Part shown: positions 35,837-45,286 of the stretch, in pieces | Layout: each line of letters begins with the position of its first letter | Position numbering within the stretch: position 1 is the first letter of the stretch | NCBI RefSeq assembly: GCF_022354825.1 | Contig: NZ_CP031168.1 | Coordinates: 1,737,501-1,801,500, forward strand | Length of the DNA: 64,000 nt | DNA from: Paenibacillus sp. H1-7 | GTDB taxonomy: Bacteria; Bacillota; Bacilli; Paenibacillales; NBRC-103111 | Reading direction: 5' to 3' | Notes under the pieces: model-generated | What the model saw: only the letters and a program-made list of their open reading frames with translations | What the model was told of the DNA's origin: nothing | The model's database searches: none | Translations under genes and position numbers: made by a program

Positions 35837-35874
35837 GTCACGAGAGCTTGAGCTAACGCCAAGCATCTCGCGAC
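35837..35874. repeat. interrupted hairpin between icd and mdh
   Basis: GTC-CGAGA-CTTG pairs with CAAG-TCTCG-GAC around a 9-base loop, with single-base bulges. It lies in the 576-bp icd-mdh gap, where I see no gene. Reading frames there start without ribosome binding sites. Confidence 0.4.
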
Positions 35875-36028
35875 ACGCTTCCATATTGGTGTTCTTACGT
35901 TTTCCAGAGGCGATAGATATCTGCTTGATCGAGGGAAAGGCTATTGTTTTTTGTGTGTTTCGAAAGGAAATCAGGGATCGAGTTCGGCAAATGATTGTTG
36001 TAAAATTTCTTCTTCTCTTCGGACATAT

Positions 36029-36059
36029 TTGGAAGTGTGTTCCAGTCTTGTGTTATAAT
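36029..36059 (+). promoter_or_regulatory. promoter upstream of mdh
   Basis: A consensus -10 TATAAT (36054-36059) is preceded by TGT, an extended -10 element. A possible -35 TTGGAA (36029-36034) is 19 bases away. It suggests mdh can be transcribed separately from citZ-icd. Confidence 0.45.
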
Positions 36060-36228
36060 CAAAGAATACAGGTTCTACAGCGGCCGGAGGGATATCCGTT
36101 CGCACGTTAGGTTACACTTTCTACTATGCAACCAGAGCAAGCTTTTACAAATCAGCCACAACTACCAGAATCCCGATAATTCGCGTTAAGACACGCAAAC
36201 TACTAATTACACTTTCAGGAGGCGTATC

Positions 36229-37170
36229 ATGGGAATCCAACGTAAAAAGATTACCGTTGTCGGCGCCGGCTTCACCGGTGCCACTACCGCTTTGATGCTA
36301 GCGCAAAAAGAGCTGGGAGATGTCGTGCTTCTCGATATTCCTCAATTGGAGAACCCTACGAAGGGGAAAGCATTGGACATGATGGAAGCTTCCCCGGTTC
36401 AAGGCTTTGACAGCAACATCGTAGGCACTTCGAGCTACGACGATGCGGCTAATTCCGATATCGTCATCATCACAGCCGGTATCGCACGGAAGCCGGGCAT
36501 GAGCCGTGACGATCTCGTCAACACGAATGCAGGTATTGTGAAATCCGTTTGTGAAAACGTGAAGAAGACGTCCCCGGACTCGATCGTTATCATCTTGAGC
36601 AACCCGGTTGACGCAATGACTTACGTTGCTTTCCAAACGTTGGGCTTCCCGAAGAACCGCGTCATCGGCCAATCCGGCGTATTGGATACCGCACGCTATT
36701 GCACATTCATCGCGCAGGAGCTGAACGTATCCGTCGAGGACGTTCGCGGCTTCGTGCTCGGCGGACACGGCGACGATATGGTTCCATTGGTTCGTTACTC
36801 CAACGTTGGAGGTATTCCTATCGAGAAGCTGATCCCTGCCGATCGGATCGAGGCCATCGTACAGCGTACACGTACAGGCGGCGGCGAAATCGTGAACCTG
36901 CTGGGTAACGGCAGCGCGTACTACGCTCCTGCAGCTTCCCTCGTTCAAATGACGGAAGCGATCATTAAAGACAAGAAACGCATCATTCCATCCATCGCCT
37001 TGCTTGAAGGAGAGTACGGGTACCAGAATCTGTTCATGGGCGTTCCTACGCTGCTGGGCGGCAACGGGATCGAGAAAATCTTCGAGCTGGAGCTGCTTCC
37101 TGAAGAGAAAGCGGCGCTGGACAAATCCGCTGAATCCGTACGCAATGTAATTAAAGTCGTAACAGGCTAA
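36229..37170 (+). CDS. mdh: malate dehydrogenase
   Basis: The enzyme oxidises malate to oxaloacetate with NAD+. The 313-residue product has the Rossmann start [20 protein letters not shown] (about 6-25), the NAD-selective Asp in [19 protein letters not shown], the catalytic loop [25 protein letters not shown] and the active-site His in [11 protein letters not shown]. This is the LDH-like MDH group. AGGAGG precedes the ATG. A strong terminator follows at 37206-37245. It lies 576 bases after icd, with its own likely promoter. Confidence 0.96.
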   Translation: MGIQRKKITVVGAGFTGATTALMLAQKELGDVVLLDIPQLENPTKGKALDMMEASPVQGFDSNIVGTSSYDDAANSDIVIITAGIARKPGMSRDDLVNTNAGIVKSVCENVKKTSPDSIVIILSNPVDAMTYVAFQTLGFPKNRVIGQSGVLDTARYCTFIAQELNVSVEDVRGFVLGGHGDDMVPLVRYSNVGGIPIEKLIPADRIEAIVQRTRTGGGEIVNLLGNGSAYYAPAASLVQMTEAIIKDKKRIIPSIALLEGEYGYQNLFMGVPTLLGGNGIEKIFELELLPEEKAALDKSAESVRNVIKVVTG

Positions 37171-37205
37171 CGATTATTGCGCACAAGCAACCATACAACA
37201 CCAAG

Positions 37206-37245
37206 CAACCGGTCAAGGCTCAGTCGAGCTCGACCGGTTGTTTTT
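37206..37245 (+). terminator. intrinsic terminator after mdh
   Basis: A perfect 9-bp stem CAACCGGTC / GACCGGTTG is followed by TTTTT. Confidence 0.85.
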
Positions 37246-37329
37246 CTATCCCATAAGAACATGATCATCATCGTAGGACGGATCCAAAAATTTGCCCCCA
37301 AAAAGCCGTAGTAAGACGATGATCCGATG

Positions 37330-37358
37330 TTGCGTCCTCTGGATAATGATGTTAAAAT
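37330..37358 (+). promoter_or_regulatory. promoter of the TetR-RND operon
   Basis: -35 TTGCGT (37330-37335) and -10 TAAAAT (37353-37358) are separated by 17 bases. A perfect dyad starts five bases after the -10, at the expected transcription start. Confidence 0.6.
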
Positions 37359-37363
37359 CAAAA

Positions 37364-37383
37364 ATGACTGACGAATCAGTCAT
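37364..37383. promoter_or_regulatory. TetR-type operator
   Basis: ATGACTGA, four bases, TCAGTCAT is a perfect 8-bp inverted repeat. It covers the likely +1 of the promoter at 37330-37358 and lies 35 bases before the regulator's start. Its form is like the FadR-type sites of B. subtilis (TGAATGA-N4-TCATTCA), so binding by the adjacent TetR protein and autorepression are likely. Confidence 0.6.
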
Positions 37384-37417
37384 AAAAGATGCTGCACAGG
37401 ATAGGGGGAATCCAGCG

Positions 37418-38011
37418 GTGGGAGAGGATAAGAAGTTGAACATGATTGAAGCCGCTCTGAAGCTGTTTGAAGAGCAGGGATATCATCAGACCAAAGTTTC
37501 GGACATCGTTCGCGAGGCGGGCGTAGCGCAAGGAACGTTTTATTTATATTTTCAGAACAAAGAGGATATGTTCCGCAGTATCGCCTCGGCGTGCCTGGAT
37601 GAGATTTCGGCTGCTCTCAAGCATAATCACGAGCACATGTGCGAGAACAATGAAGTCTACTACTGGATGATTCACAGGGCGCTGACGGTGTACTACCATA
37701 ACCGGACTATTTTGACGATCATGTACCGGCATGGCGTAGCTTCCGAGGAAATGAAGGACATTTCCGAAGCCTTTTACCGTGAAATGATGCTGATCATTAA
37801 AGAGCATTTGAAGGAGTGGGGCGGTCTGCCCAACTATTCCGAGGAGCAGCTGGAAATTGCGGCTTATTCCAAGATCGGCATGGTAGAGATGGTTGCTTAC
37901 CAATGGTTTGTCTTGAAAAAGGCGGGACCCGAGCATATCCAGAGGCTGGCGGAAGTCATTGTCGAGCTGGACTGCAAGGACGGGGAGCAGATGGATGTGA
38001 AGGGCGAATGA
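37418..38011 (+). CDS. TetR family transcriptional regulator
   Basis: The 197-residue product has an N-terminal TetR HTH (NMIEAALKLFEEQGYHQTKVSDIVREAGVAQGTFYLYFQNKEDMF, about residues 8-52) and an alpha-helical ligand domain. The GTG start at 37418 has GGGGG about nine bases upstream and lies downstream of the operator. Longer frames (for example ATG 37364) would start inside the operator without a ribosome binding site. Its stop overlaps the ATG of the RND pump (ATGA), so it is the likely local repressor of the pump. Confidence 0.87.
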   Translation: MGEDKKLNMIEAALKLFEEQGYHQTKVSDIVREAGVAQGTFYLYFQNKEDMFRSIASACLDEISAALKHNHEHMCENNEVYYWMIHRALTVYYHNRTILTIMYRHGVASEEMKDISEAFYREMMLIIKEHLKEWGGLPNYSEEQLEIAAYSKIGMVEMVAYQWFVLKKAGPEHIQRLAEVIVELDCKDGEQMDVKGE

Positions 38012-41000
38012 TCGCGAAGCTGATCCGATACCGCAAGGTTACGCTGCTGTTCTTCCTGATGGCTATTCTGATGGGGATTGTCAACATATACACCTTGAAG
38101 CAGCGGGAAAATCCGGAGATCGATCTTACCGTTGCGCTTGTGAAGACGATCTACCCGGGCGCATCTCCCGAGAAGGTGGAGCAATTCGTTACCCGTCCGT
38201 TGGAAGAGAAAATCAAAGAGATGAGCGATATTTCGATATTGAGCTCCACATCCATGGCCAATGTCTCGGTCATTAACGTCGAAGTACGTGCAGATACCGA
38301 TATTAAGCGGGCTTGGGACACGCTCAAGCAGAAGGTGCAATCGGCGGAAAGCGAGCTGCCCGACGAAGCGGAAAAGCCTGAAGTCAACGACGATCTAAGC
38401 AAAATCGCCGAGCAAATTTTGCATTTTTCCGTAGAGTCGCCAGAGCAGCTGGAGCCGCTCAGGCCGACCATGGAAATTTGGAAAAAGCAGCTGTCCACCA
38501 TCAGCGGGGTAAGCAATGTAGAGATCGTTGGGCTGCCGGATCAAGAGGTGGCCGTTATTTTGGATACGGCCAAGATGGATACGCTCCATTTGCCTTGGGG
38601 TGTCGCAGCGCAGGCGCTGCTCAACGGTCATGACCGGGTGCCGATCGGAACGGTCGATAAGGACAGCAAGTCCTATTATGTGAATCTGAGCGGAGAATGG
38701 AAGTCCGCTGAGGACATAGCCAATATCGAGCTGCTGGGGCTCCCGGGCGGCAAAGCGCTGAAGCTGAAGGATATAGCGGATGTGAAGCTTCGTCCGAAGA
38801 AATCCGAGGTCAGCATTTTACATAACGGAAAGCCGACGCTGGACCTGGTCATCAATGCGGAGAAAGGGGCGGATATTCCGTCTCTGCAGAAGCGGATCGA
38901 TGCCAAGGTCGCTGAGCTGCAGCCGCAGCTTCCGCAGCATGTGCAAATGTCCTCTTTATTTACGCAAAAAGAAAGCCTGGATCATTTGTTCAAGGAGCTG
39001 GGGCAAGAGCTCTTGATCGGCATTGCGGTCGTTATTGTCGTCTGCTCGCTCGGACTGACGTTCGGAACCTCGCTGATCGTTGCCTTGGCTATCCCGATAT
39101 CGATAACCGTAGGCTTCATACCGGTCGAGGCGATGGGAGTCGACTTGAACCAAATCACGATCGTTGCCATTGTCATCGTGCTCGGCATCCTTGTCGACGA
39201 CGCGATTGTCGTCAACGATAACATTCAGCGCCGTCTGCAGCTGGGAGACGATCCGGCCAAAGCGTCGCTGGAAGGAAGCCGCGACGTGGCCATCTCGATT
39301 TTGACGGCTACGATCGCTACAGCCGCCGCCTTTTTGCCGCTGTATTTCCTTAAGGGCAATATCGGCAGCTTCATCCGTCCGCTCCCGATTGTCATATCGC
39401 TGACATTGGCCGCCTCTATGGCGATGTCGCTCACGATCATTCCGATTTTCCGCCAATGGGTCGGAGAGCGGATTCTGAAGCGCGGAGGCTCGTTCAGCGG
39501 AGGCAAAGCGGCACCGGGCTTGCTTGGACAGCCGATCCAGCGGTTGAGCCAATATTACGGGAGGCAAATTCATAAGTTTTTGCGCCGCCCGCTGTTAACC
39601 GGGATAGTTGCGCTGCTTATCGGAACGAGCAGCTTCGGCCTGCTGCCGCTCCTGGGGGTACAATATTTCCCTCCGGCGGAAAAAGACGAGATGCTGATCG
39701 ATTTCAAGCTTCCGACAAGCAGAGTGTTCGCCGAGACGGAATATACGATGGCCAAGGCGGCGGATTGGATACGTCAGCAGGAAGGGGTTGTATTCGTATC
39801 GGCTTATTCCGGGCGATCCACCCCGAGGTTCTATTACTCGGAATCGGATTATTCGGGGACGGGAGTCGGCCAGCTGTTCGTCAAAATCAATCCGAAAGTG
39901 ATACGAACGAAGGAGGTCATTTCCGTCTGGCGCCAGGAGCTCAAAACGATGTTTCCCGCTGACGTAGAAATTACGCCGCGGGAGCTCGAACAGGGGCCGC
40001 CCGTCGGAGCACCCATTGCCGTCCGGATTAGCGGGGACGATTTGACTCAGCTGCGTATGCTGGCTGACGATGTCAAAGGGATATTGAGCGGCATTCCGGG
40101 AACAGTCAGCATTACCGACGACGTCGGTACGGACATGAATACAATCGAGATTGAAGCCGATCCCGACAAGCTGAGATTATTCGGGGTCAACGATAAGGAT
40201 TTGTCTCAGACGCTCCGCATTGCTACGGAAGGTCTCAAAATTACGACAATGCAGCAGGGCAAGGAATTGCTGGATGTCTCGTTATATGCCAAGCAGCGTA
40301 CGGCAGATCCGGTGGATACAATGAGTAAAATGTATGTCCCGACGCAGACCGGAGGCACGGTAACGGTACAGGAGCTGGGCGATATCCGCAGCAGCAAAAT
40401 GATGAAGCAAATTCATCACCGCAATCAGACAAGAACGATCATTGTCCGCAGCTATGCGGAAGAACGGCTTCCCGATGAAATCGTGAAGGATTTGAAGCTG
40501 GAGATGAGCCAATATAAGCTGCCGGCAGGCTACACGGTGGAATTCGGCGGGGAGAACGAGGAGCGCAACGATGCATTTGCTTCTATAGGCAAGCTGTCGA
40601 TCATCGTCGTACTGCTTATTTATATTATTATGGTCATGCAATTTCAGTCGCTGTCCATACCGGTTCTCATCTTGTCTACCGTGTACCTGGCGGCAGGCGG
40701 TGCGGTAATCGGTCTGTTCCTCACGAACTCTCCTATCGGGTTCATGGCCTTGATGGGATTGGTCAGCTTGGCTGGTATCGTAGTGCGTAACGGCATTATT
40801 CTCGTGGAGTTTATCGAGCAGGCGCGGGAGGAAGGACTGCCGTTGTATGAAGCCGTAGCCGAGGCGGGCAAAGCGAGATTGCGGCCGATATTGCTGACGA
40901 TGGCAACGGCCATCGGAGGACTATTGCCCATGACGATTATGGGCGGCAATCTATGGCGGCCGATGGGGATCACGATTATTTCCGGTCTCATTTATTCCAC

Positions 41001-41139
41001 TTTATTGACGCTTATCGTCGTGCCGTCGCTGTTCGTTATCTTGGCGCGGTTTCGCGACAAGCGTGCCGCCAAGAAAGGGGCTTCCGGTCATCATCATTCC
41101 AACGGACATAAAGGAACAGGGGCAGCAGAGCAAGCTTAA
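38008..41139 (+). CDS. RND family efflux permease
   Basis: The 1043-residue product is an AcrB/SwrC-type proton-driven exporter in the membrane. It has an N-terminal transmembrane helix (VTLLFFLMAILMGIVNIY), a large extracytoplasmic loop, a cluster of helices with GILVDDAIVVNDNIQRR (around residue 400; acidic pair in helix 4), a second loop, and C-terminal helices with GLVSLAGIVVRNGIILVEFIEQA. The ATG overlaps the TetR stop and AAGGGCGA precedes it. There is no membrane fusion protein next to it, as in other Gram-positive RND pumps such as SwrC of B. subtilis. The exported substrate is unknown. Confidence 0.92.
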   Translation: MIAKLIRYRKVTLLFFLMAILMGIVNIYTLKQRENPEIDLTVALVKTIYPGASPEKVEQFVTRPLEEKIKEMSDISILSSTSMANVSVINVEVRADTDIKRAWDTLKQKVQSAESELPDEAEKPEVNDDLSKIAEQILHFSVESPEQLEPLRPTMEIWKKQLSTISGVSNVEIVGLPDQEVAVILDTAKMDTLHLPWGVAAQALLNGHDRVPIGTVDKDSKSYYVNLSGEWKSAEDIANIELLGLPGGKALKLKDIADVKLRPKKSEVSILHNGKPTLDLVINAEKGADIPSLQKRIDAKVAELQPQLPQHVQMSSLFTQKESLDHLFKELGQELLIGIAVVIVVCSLGLTFGTSLIVALAIPISITVGFIPVEAMGVDLNQITIVAIVIVLGILVDDAIVVNDNIQRRLQLGDDPAKASLEGSRDVAISILTATIATAAAFLPLYFLKGNIGSFIRPLPIVISLTLAASMAMSLTIIPIFRQWVGERILKRGGSFSGGKAAPGLLGQPIQRLSQYYGRQIHKFLRRPLLTGIVALLIGTSSFGLLPLLGVQYFPPAEKDEMLIDFKLPTSRVFAETEYTMAKAADWIRQQEGVVFVSAYSGRSTPRFYYSESDYSGTGVGQLFVKINPKVIRTKEVISVWRQELKTMFPADVEITPRELEQGPPVGAPIAVRISGDDLTQLRMLADDVKGILSGIPGTVSITDDVGTDMNTIEIEADPDKLRLFGVNDKDLSQTLRIATEGLKITTMQQGKELLDVSLYAKQRTADPVDTMSKMYVPTQTGGTVTVQELGDIRSSKMMKQIHHRNQTRTIIVRSYAEERLPDEIVKDLKLEMSQYKLPAGYTVEFGGENEERNDAFASIGKLSIIVVLLIYIIMVMQFQSLSIPVLILSTVYLAAGGAVIGLFLTNSPIGFMALMGLVSLAGIVVRNGIILVEFIEQAREEGLPLYEAVAEAGKARLRPILLTMATAIGGLLPMTIMGGNLWRPMGITIISGLIYSTLLTLIVVPSLFVILARFRDKRAAKKGASGHHHSNGHKGTGAAEQA

Positions 41140-41235
41140 AAAGTGTTATGGCGCCTTCCATTATTTTCTTTCATCGACTCGATTCTAGTAGTATACTGAA
41201 AAGAAATAGAGGTCAGAGGAATGGGAGGCAGCCCC

Positions 41236-41661
41236 GTGATCCAAGTATTCGTATATTTGCACGTGCTTTCTGCAATTCTTATGGGTGTATACTTGATGTT
41301 CCCGTTTCTTTCCATGCGGATTCAGGCATTGACGGGATCGGCGCAATTCGGGTTCTTAAGCGTTCTGTTCGCGGCGAACCGGGCAGGACAGCTGGCCTTG
41401 GTCATCGCTTTGCTGTCCGGCGGATATCTGGTCAGCAAGCAGCCATACAGCGTCGTCTGGATGGTGCTCGCTGTAGTATTGTTCCTTGCGCTTGGCGGTG
41501 TTACCGGAGCGCTCGGCAGCGCAATGCGCAAGGCGCTGGACGATCCGTCCGGCAGCAAGATCCAGGACCAAATCGGAAAAATCAAATCGACGAGCGTAGT
41601 CTCAGGTATCTTGTTTTTCCTCATCGTCACCTTGATGAAATTTCCGTTTTATGCAGGCTGA
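41236..41661 (+). CDS. small membrane protein with four transmembrane segments
   Basis: The 141-residue product has four hydrophobic segments: FVYLHVLSAILMGVYLMFPF, LALVIALLSGGYLV, VVWMVLAVVLFLALGGV and SGILFFLIVTLMKF. The YLHVLSAILMG start is a pattern seen in small DUF2269-like membrane proteins, but I do not assign a family. The GTG at 41236 has GGGAGG seven bases upstream. The ATG at 41221, with GAGG before it, is an alternative that adds five residues. A terminator follows directly. It lies 96 bases after the RND pump and may be a separate unit. Confidence 0.68.
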   Translation: MIQVFVYLHVLSAILMGVYLMFPFLSMRIQALTGSAQFGFLSVLFAANRAGQLALVIALLSGGYLVSKQPYSVVWMVLAVVLFLALGGVTGALGSAMRKALDDPSGSKIQDQIGKIKSTSVVSGILFFLIVTLMKFPFYAG

Positions 41662-41679
41662 TCTGCGGAGTACAACGAT

Positions 41680-41716
41680 AAAGCTCGGAGACTGTGTATC
41701 GTCTCCGAGCTTTTTT
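41680..41716 (+). terminator. intrinsic terminator
   Basis: The perfect stem AAAGCTCGGAGAC / GTCTCCGAGCTTT has an 8-base loop and a run of six T. It can also serve the convergent nucleotidase gene. Confidence 0.88.
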
Positions 41717-41736
41717 CCGTCCGTATGAGATTGCGC

Positions 41737-42330
41737 CTATTCCTCCGACAGCTCATCCAGCGTCTTCTCCAGGCTTGGGGCCAGATGCTGAAGGAAGTAG
41801 TCCACCTCCGGCATGTTCAGCTTGCTAATGGATTGCTCGATCTGCTTCTTGGCGCTGCCGAATTCCTTATTGCCCGCCGACAGCTCCGTAACGCATTTCA
41901 AGTAGGCGTCGAGCAGGTCGGCCGCTTTGACATACCGCTTCAGCTCCGGATCGAGCCCCGCTGCTTTGGTATCGATTAGCGGCTCGTATGCCGGGCGCAG
42001 CTTGGGCGGAATCATGTCCAGCAGCCGTTCGGCCGCCATTTGTTCAATGTCACGGAAATTGGACAAAATCTTCGGGTTGTGATGCTTGACCGGCGTGGGG
42101 ATGTCTCCCGTGAATACTTCCGTCGCATCGTGGAACAGCGCCATGCTGACGATCCGGTCCGTCGGCAGCTGCCGGTTAAATTCCGTATTCGCAATCGTGC
42201 ACAGGACGTGCGTTAGCAACGCGACATGAAACGAATGCTCGGCAACATTCTCCTTGACGATATTGCGCATGAGGCTCCAACGCTCGATATAACGCAAACG
42301 ATACATATAAGCGAAAAAATGACTGTCCAT
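41737..42330 (-). CDS. YfbR-like HD-domain 5'-deoxynucleotidase
   Basis: The 197-residue product matches E. coli YfbR along its length: SHFFAYMYRL for SHFFAHLSRL, RWSLMRN, ENVAEHSFHVA with His32, ALFHDATEVFTGDIPTPVK with His67-Asp68, and LKCVTELSAGNKEF. YfbR dephosphorylates deoxyribonucleoside 5'-monophosphates using a divalent metal held by these His and Asp residues. The ATG at 42330 gives the best alignment and has AGGA eight bases upstream; another ATG lies nine bases earlier. It is 11 bases from the next operon gene, the polysaccharide deacetylase upstream. Confidence 0.9.
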   Translation of the reverse strand: MDSHFFAYMYRLRYIERWSLMRNIVKENVAEHSFHVALLTHVLCTIANTEFNRQLPTDRIVSMALFHDATEVFTGDIPTPVKHHNPKILSNFRDIEQMAAERLLDMIPPKLRPAYEPLIDTKAAGLDPELKRYVKAADLLDAYLKCVTELSAGNKEFGSAKKQIEQSISKLNMPEVDYFLQHLAPSLEKTLDELSEE

Positions 42331-42349
42331 TCCACTCATCCTATCCTGG

Positions 42350-43495
42350 TTACTTCTTTACCGCAGGCGACTGGCGTACGGCATAGCTCTGTACAGTAGG
42401 ATTATACACGATTTGCGCCCCGATGACCGTTTCAAGATCCTTGATGCCGATGAGCACCTTGTTATTCTTTGTGTATAACGGCTTCTGCAGCGTAACGGTG
42501 GCTGTACCGTTCGTTAGACCGGCTCCATTGACCTTTCCCTGCCATTGAGCGCTTCCGTACAGAATCGTTACGGCCCCGCCGCTGACGGTAGCTTTGCCTC
42601 CCAGCTGACTCAACGTTTCCGCCAGAGGAACCTCTGCCGAAGGATTGCTTGCAGCAACGATGCGCCGCAGGATGGAATTGTGCAGCACCTCGGGGGTAAT
42701 CATGCTATTGCCCGCATTGATGCGCGGTATTTGCATCGGATCGATATCCCGCGTCGCCATTTCCGGCACAATCGTAAAGGCGTACTTCATGCCTCCTTGA
42801 CCGACGTAGTCGATCGCTCGGGCATCGAAATAGCCGAATGGATAAGCATATGAATCGATCGGCTCGGGATACAGCTCGCTAAGCCTAGCTACGCAGGCCT
42901 GCGTATCGCCGATGACGCGCTGCTTGTATTCCTCGTCGGTCTCTTTCTTTCCGTTCGTTACCATTCTTCCTATTAATGCGGGGCTTCCGTCCGGCAGCTT
43001 ATAGTGGAAGTTGTTCGTATGGCATTGAGCGTCGATGAAATTCGTATCGCTCGTCATCTCTACGATCTCGTCCCGCGAAAGGGACGGAATGTAGCTGGCC
43101 AGCGGATTTTCCAGATCGTTCGTGATGACGAAGTTGACCGCCGGAATTCGCATGCTTTTTAGTACGGGATAAGCATTGATATAAAAGCTTTCGTATCCGT
43201 CGTCGAAGGTGACAAGGACTGCGTTGTGCGGGACGGATGCGCCCTGCATGAAATCCTTGAATTGGCGGAGTGTAATAAATTGGTAGCCCTTGCTTTTCAA
43301 ATAAGTTAGCTGGTCTTCAAAAAGCTTCGTCGTGATCGTTCCCCCGCTTTTGGCATCGTCATCCACATGGTGGTACATGATCACCGCAACCTGATCCTTG
43401 TATAGGACATTAGTCTTGGCTGCCTGCAGGGAAGGAAGAATCACGGTAAGCCCGAGAATGCACAGGGCGAGCGCCTTCGTAACGAGTTTGCTCAT
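42350..43495 (-). CDS. exported polysaccharide deacetylase with C-terminal stalk-like domain
   Basis: The 381-residue product has a signal peptide (MSKLVTKALALCILGLTVILPSLQAAK). The NodB catalytic domain has VIMYHHVD, LVTFDDGYES (catalytic and metal Asp) and DAQCHTNNFH (metal His), up to about residue 270. A C-terminal region of about 85 residues ending in VQSYAVRQ has the strand-turn pattern of copper amine oxidase N-terminal-like 'stalk' domains common in Paenibacillus. It probably deacetylates a cell-wall or secreted glycan outside the cell. AAGGAG lies 11 bases before the ATG. The frame extends 30 codons further upstream without a ribosome binding site. Confidence 0.88.
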   Translation of the reverse strand: MSKLVTKALALCILGLTVILPSLQAAKTNVLYKDQVAVIMYHHVDDDAKSGGTITTKLFEDQLTYLKSKGYQFITLRQFKDFMQGASVPHNAVLVTFDDGYESFYINAYPVLKSMRIPAVNFVITNDLENPLASYIPSLSRDEIVEMTSDTNFIDAQCHTNNFHYKLPDGSPALIGRMVTNGKKETDEEYKQRVIGDTQACVARLSELYPEPIDSYAYPFGYFDARAIDYVGQGGMKYAFTIVPEMATRDIDPMQIPRINAGNSMITPEVLHNSILRRIVAASNPSAEVPLAETLSQLGGKATVSGGAVTILYGSAQWQGKVNGAGLTNGTATVTLQKPLYTKNNKVLIGIKDLETVIGAQIVYNPTVQSYAVRQSPAVKK

Positions 43496-43671
43496 AGTTC
43501 CCGCCGCTCCTTGTCGTATAGTCGTAAACTCCCAGATGATGTCTATATGTATTCGATTACGCAGGGGAAAATCCTGCTTCGCCATACGGCTGCAAAATAA
43601 TATCTTTTGAGAGTAGACGAGTGCCTGACGGAGCCTTTAACAGACACAATGTTGAGCATATTTATCGGTTT

Positions 43672-43700
43672 TTGAACATGGCGGAATGTGCTATTATAGT
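43672..43700 (+). promoter_or_regulatory. promoter of the fumarase gene
   Basis: -35 TTGAAC (43672-43677) and -10 TATAGT (43695-43700) are separated by 17 bases. The -10 lies 55 bases before the start codon. Confidence 0.6.
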
Positions 43701-43755
43701 AGTAGTGCAATTACTAGATTTGAAGCAGGGCCTAATCTGAAAGGAGATTTTATTC

Positions 43756-45285
43756 ATGCAGCATTTTCAGGAAAGTGTGTATAAACTGATCGTAGAGACA
43801 TCGACCAACCTGCCGGCTGACGTTCGACGGGCTATTCAATCTGCCCAGGACCGTGAAGACGCGGGAACGCGTTCGGCTATCTCGCTGTCCACGATCGCTA
43901 ATAACATCGATATGGCGGAATGCAACGTTTCTCCTATTTGTCAGGATACAGGAATGCCGACTTTTATCATTCACTGCCCGGTAGGCGCGAACCAAATCAT
44001 CATGAGAAAGCAAATCTTGGAAGCTGTTGCTCAAGCGACCAAAGACAGCAAGCTGCGTTCGAACTCCGTAGATTCGTTAACCGGAGCCAACTCGGGCGAC
44101 AACCTGGGACCGGGAACGCCGGTCATTCACTTCGAGCAGTGGGAGAAGGACGATGTCGAAGTGAAGCTGATTCTTAAAGGCGGCGGCTGTGAGAACAAAA
44201 ACATTCAATACAGCCTTCCAACCGAGCTTGAAGGTCTTGGCAAAGCAGGCCGCGATCTCGACGGGATCCGCAAATGCATCCTGCATGCGGTATATCAGGC
44301 GCAAGGCCAGGGCTGCAGCGCAGGCTTTATCGGCGTAGGCATCGGCGGCGACCGGACCAGCGGCTACGAATTGGCGAAGCACCAGCTGTTCCGCAGAGTC
44401 GACGACGTGAATCCGAACGAGGAATTGCGCAAGCTTGAGGATTACGTTTTGGAGAAAGCAAACACATTGGGTATCGGTACCATGGGCTTCGGCGGCCAAG
44501 TATCGCTGCTGGGCTGTAAGGTGGGCGTGATGAACCGTTTGCCGGCCAGCTTCTTCGTATCCGTTGCTTACAACTGCTGGGCGTTCCGCAGACAAGGCGT
44601 TCTGCTCGATTCGAACAGCGGCAGCATTAAGGAATGGGTATATCCGAACGGCGATGCCGTATCGATGAAGCAGGAAGCGACAGGTTCAGAAACGTCCGAG
44701 CGCCGTGAAGTGGTACTGCAAACGCCGGTAACGGAAGAACAAATCCGTCAGCTGCGCGTAGGCGATGTCGTTATCATCAACGGACCGATGTACACCGGCC
44801 GCGATGCCCTGCATAAATATTTGATGGATCACGATGCTCCGATCGATCTGAACGGTGCTGCGATTTATCATTGCGGACCGGTTATGGCGAAGGACGAGTC
44901 CGGCGAATGGCACGTTAAGGCGGCAGGCCCGACGACAAGCAGCCGCGAGGAGCCTTACCAAGGCACGATCATCAAGAAGTTCGGCATTCGCATGGTCATC
45001 GGTAAAGGCGGAATGGGAGCCAAAACGCTGGCAGCGCTGCAAGAGCACGGAGCGGTTTATTTGAATGCCATCGGCGGCGCGGCTCAATATTATGCGCAAT
45101 GCTTCAAGAAAGTGAACGGCGTAGACTTCATGGAGTTCGGAACGCCGGAAGCAATGTGGCATCTGCAAACCGAAGGCTTCGCGGCTATCGTAACGATGGA
45201 CTCCCACGGCAACAGCTTGCATGCGGACGTAGACAAAAATTCGCTGGAGAAGCTTTCCCTGCTTAAAGAGACGGTATTTGCCTAA
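43756..45285 (+). CDS. class I fumarate hydratase
   Basis: The enzyme hydrates fumarate to malate using an oxygen-sensitive [4Fe-4S] cluster. The 509-residue product joins the alpha and beta parts in one chain. SPICQDTGMPTF carries a cluster Cys at 62. Candidates for the other cluster Cys are 187 (GQGCSAGF) and 274 (VAYNCWAF). GVGIGGDRTSGYELAKHQLF and the C-terminal GKGGMGAKTLAALQEHGAVYLNAIGGAAQYYAQ are typical. AAAGGAG precedes the ATG. It completes, with citZ, icd and mdh, a set of TCA genes. Aerobic Bacillus species generally use the iron-free class II enzyme (citG/fumC), so a class I enzyme here is notable. Confidence 0.93.
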   Translation: MQHFQESVYKLIVETSTNLPADVRRAIQSAQDREDAGTRSAISLSTIANNIDMAECNVSPICQDTGMPTFIIHCPVGANQIIMRKQILEAVAQATKDSKLRSNSVDSLTGANSGDNLGPGTPVIHFEQWEKDDVEVKLILKGGGCENKNIQYSLPTELEGLGKAGRDLDGIRKCILHAVYQAQGQGCSAGFIGVGIGGDRTSGYELAKHQLFRRVDDVNPNEELRKLEDYVLEKANTLGIGTMGFGGQVSLLGCKVGVMNRLPASFFVSVAYNCWAFRRQGVLLDSNSGSIKEWVYPNGDAVSMKQEATGSETSERREVVLQTPVTEEQIRQLRVGDVVIINGPMYTGRDALHKYLMDHDAPIDLNGAAIYHCGPVMAKDESGEWHVKAAGPTTSSREEPYQGTIIKKFGIRMVIGKGGMGAKTLAALQEHGAVYLNAIGGAAQYYAQCFKKVNGVDFMEFGTPEAMWHLQTEGFAAIVTMDSHGNSLHADVDKNSLEKLSLLKETVFA

Positions 45286-45286
45286 G

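Noticed and set aside
35886..36110. 74-codon frame between icd and mdh
   Set aside because: It has no ribosome binding site and runs through the likely mdh promoter.
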